Shown piece after piece: positions 15,929-18,125 of a stretch of 18,125 bases of DNA. Made by a program: the position numbers and the translations under genes. This DNA comes from Bryobacteraceae bacterium (GTDB lineage: Bacteria > Acidobacteriota > Terriglobia > Bryobacterales > Bryobacteraceae). The stretch covers positions 1 through 18,125 of the forward strand of contig JASHQT010000319.1 in assembly GCA_030039005.1 (NCBI GenBank). The letters are read 5' to 3'. Every line of letters starts with the position of its first letter. Position 1 is the stretch's first letter. The notes under the pieces were generated by a model. That model saw only the letters and a program-made list of their open reading frames with translations, was not told the DNA's origin and did not search any database.

Positions 15929-18125
15929 GTGCATCGTGCAGGTACTGGAAAGCCCCTTTTGCTTTCGGTAAGTCATCCTCGCGAGTCGTGCTGGCCAGAA
16001 CAGATACGGCCTCAAATGCTCGTTTGGCGACAAGAGAAGTGACCGGCCCCTTCATCGCGCTCGCATGGGCCCGTATCGTCTGTAAATCCCCGCCTTCGAT
16101 CGCGGTCTGTATGGCGCCAAGCACGTTTAGACTGTCGGCGAGCGACGAGATATCCCGCGCGCGCCCCGGATCGTTGCCGGCCATTGGTACTTGGCCCGGA
16201 GAATCCGCGGTCGGTCGCAGGCGGTCGAGAGCGTCGAACAGCTCCTGATACCGGATCGGCTTTGCCAGGTAATCGTCCGCGCCTGCTTCGAGACACCGCT
16301 CGCGATCCCCGGGCATGGCGTAGGCCGTCACCGCGATAATGGGAACCCGTTTGCCGGAGGCCCTCTCCCTGGCGCGGATGGCCGCCATGGCCTCGGCGCC
16401 ATTCATTCCGGGCATCTGGATGTCCATGAGCACCGCGTCGAACGATCCCGTCTCCAGCGCCTGCAGCGCATCGCGGCCGTTGCTCACCGCCCGGGCCGTG
16501 TAGCCGGCCTTCTCCAACATGCCCAACAGGACGTCCTGATTCTCGGGTCTGTCCTCGGCCACGAGGACATGGCCCATGGGCTCCGCCGGCTGGGATTCCT
16601 CAACGAATTTCGCCGCCGGAGCCTCCACCGGAGCGCGATCGCTCAAGGCCGTGGCGATTGTCTGCAGCAGTTCTGAGCACACAATGGGTTTCAGCACAGT
16701 GGCCTTGACGCCAAGCTCCTCGCATCGAGCGGCATCGCCCGGCTGCCCCGGCGGAGTGAGCATCATCACGACCGCCCCGCACGGTGTTCTGCGCGCTCTG
16801 AGCCGCTCCACCAGCGCGAGTCCGGTGAGCTCTGGCATCTCTTGATCGATCACGGCGAGGGAACATTCGACGCCGGATGCGCGTAAGGCGTCGAGGGCCG
16901 CGATCGCCTCCGCGCCATTCGCCGCGGTGACAGCCCGCATCCCATGCGACCTGAGCATGCCGGCCAGGTTCTCGCGGTTGGTGGCGTTATCGTCCACTAC
17001 CAACACCTGCTGGCCATCCAGAGCGGCCCATAGTTGCGAGGCCGGCAGCGCCGCCGCCTCGCAGCCGAACACCACGGTGAAGGAGAATGTACTCCCCTGG
17101 CCGGTTTCGCTTTCCACCCAGATTTCGCCGCCCATCATGCGGACCAGGCGCGAAGAAATAGTAAGCCCCAGGCCCGTGCCGCCATATTTGCGCGTCCAGG
17201 AGCCATCCGCCTGCGAAAACGCTTCAAAGATGAGCCCAAGCTTCTCCCTCGCGATGCCGATTCCCGTATCTTTCACTTGAAAGTGAAGTCTGACGGCCTG
17301 CGTGGATTCGATATCGGCCTGGACCCGAACCGCTACTTCACCGTTTTCCGTAAACTTGATGGCGTTGCCTAGCAGGTTCAGCAGAACCTGACGTAAGCGG
17401 TGAGGGTCGCCGACCAACATGTCGGGAATGTCGGGGACCAAAGCGCACGTCAACTCCAGTCCCTTGCGGTGCGCCTCCGGGGCGAGCGTCTTCACTGCTT
17501 CGCTGACGCACTCCGCGACGTTGAAGCTGACAGGATCCAGTTTCAGTTTCTTGGCTTCGATCTTCGCAAAGTCCAGAACGTCGTTGACGACTTCCATCAT
17601 GGCTCTGGCGGAAAACATGACCGTTTTCAAGTATTCGCGCTGCTCGGCCGTGAGATCGGTGCCGAGCGCGAGCTCTGTCATGCCGATAATCCCGTTCATT
17701 GGCGTGCGAAGCTCGTGGCTCATGTTCGCGAGAAACTCACTCTTGGCGCGGCTCGCGACTTCGGCCGCTTCCTTCGCATAGCGCAGGTCCACTTCGGTGC
17801 GTTTGCGTGCTTCGATCTCCAGCTCCAACGCAACATTCGCTTCGGCCAACTCCGTGGTTCTTCCCTTGACCCTCCGCTCCAGTTCCTCGTGCGAACGCAA
17901 TAGTCCTTCTTCCCGGATCTGGTGTTCCATCCGGGTGAGATAGATGCGATTGGACCGGTACACCAGATATAGAAGCGGCAAACAGATAATCGGAAGCGCC
18001 CATTGGACCGAGGGCGGGAAGGTTTCGATCAGCCAGGCGAGGGAAGCTCCGACCCAATAATAGGCCAGCGCCCATTGATTGCCGTTCCACACGGCGAGCA
18101 GCCGCTTTCCTTCCGTCAACGCAAC
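15906..18125 (-). CDS. Hybrid histidine kinase TM-HisKA-HATPase-REC-REC-HPt-like, 5'-truncated
   Basis: The frame is open to the window edge, so the N-terminus is missing; the TTG at 18119 is probably internal. 739 codons are visible, numbered here from the edge. Two membrane segments (about 17-58) are probably the end of a larger membrane sensor. A coiled coil follows, then His[17 protein letters not shown] with His 137 (codon 17715-17717) and HATPase with [16 protein letters not shown] and GGTGLGL. REC1 has Asp 427 in VIDQEMP (codon 16845-16847). REC2 has Asp 568 in LMDIQMP (codon 16422-16424) and YLAKPI. The C-terminal 90 residues follow the HPt layout ([20 protein letters not shown]), but the position of the phospho-His before x-x-K-G is Ser 689; a His lies two residues earlier (687). 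The BarA/ArcB-type relay to an outside regulator is therefore doubtful. Confidence 0.9.
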   Translation of the reverse strand, partial: VALTEGKRLLAVWNGNQWALAYYWVGASLAWLIETFPPSVQWALPIICLPLLYLVYRSNRIYLTRMEHQIREEGLLRSHEELERRVKGRTTELAEANVALELEIEARKRTEVDLRYAKEAAEVASRAKSEFLANMSHELRTPMNGIIGMTELALGTDLTAEQREYLKTVMFSARAMMEVVNDVLDFAKIEAKKLKLDPVSFNVAECVSEAVKTLAPEAHRKGLELTCALVPDIPDMLVGDPHRLRQVLLNLLGNAIKFTENGEVAVRVQADIESTQAVRLHFQVKDTGIGIAREKLGLIFEAFSQADGSWTRKYGGTGLGLTISSRLVRMMGGEIWVESETGQGSTFSFTVVFGCEAAALPASQLWAALDGQQVLVVDDNATNRENLAGMLRSHGMRAVTAANGAEAIAALDALRASGVECSLAVIDQEMPELTGLALVERLRARRTPCGAVVMMLTPPGQPGDAARCEELGVKATVLKPIVCSELLQTIATALSDRAPVEAPAAKFVEESQPAEPMGHVLVAEDRPENQDVLLGMLEKAGYTARAVSNGRDALQALETGSFDAVLMDIQMPGMNGAEAMAAIRARERASGKRVPIIAVTAYAMPGDRERCLEAGADDYLAKPIRYQELFDALDRLRPTADSPGQVPMAGNDPGRARDISSLADSLNVLGAIQTAIEGGDLQTIRAHASAMKGPVTSLVAKRAFEAVSVLASTTREDDLPKAKGAFQYLHDALTSLANR

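Noticed and set aside
15906..18119. Complete kinase starting at TTG 18119
   Set aside because: The frame continues to the window edge, and the first residues read like the end of a membrane domain rather than a true N-terminus.

Overview
The window looks like a piece of an Acidobacteriota chromosome, most likely the Solibacter/Bryobacter lineage. This is an inference from gene content: a large Oar-like TonB-dependent receptor with an N-terminal carboxypeptidase-regulatory domain, an SBBP beta-propeller protein, and many multidomain hybrid histidine kinases in GC-rich DNA. I see no rRNA, tRNA, CRISPR array, phage gene or complete insertion sequence.

Layout. Positions 3-1256 (+) hold the C-terminal part of an SBBP-repeat surface protein, followed by a strong hairpin terminator. 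Positions 1434-4037 (-) encode a membrane hybrid kinase (DUF4118-like/PAS/GAF/HisKA/HATPase/REC). It is divergent from 4150-7437 (+), an Oar-like outer-membrane receptor of 1095 residues. Positions 7598-13530 (+) form a tight four-gene signalling operon with overlapping starts and stops: REC-HK, REC-PAS-HK-REC, REC plus a degenerate HD-GYP-like domain, and REC plus a histidine kinase whose ATPase half has lost key residues. After a 431-base gap with several dyads comes a second operon (13962-15928, +) of three PilZ or PilZ-like proteins. Its last gene overlaps by 23 bases, tail to tail, with a hybrid kinase (15906-18125, -) that runs off the window. That kinase ends in an HPt-like domain with Ser where the phosphorylated His should be.

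How it may work together (inference). No protein in the window carries a recognisable DNA-binding output domain, and there is no GGDEF, EAL or intact HD-GYP domain. The central operon therefore looks like a soluble phosphorelay that ends in protein-protein output: two apparently active kinases feed two receiver proteins whose catalytic-looking domains are degenerate. Two of the three adjacent PilZ proteins keep the cyclic-di-GMP binding motifs, so the neighbourhood may join phosphorelay and c-di-GMP signalling. The degenerate HD and ATPase modules, the recent-looking receiver duplication between them, the PilZ trio with its structured leader and the His-less HPt are the points most worth following.
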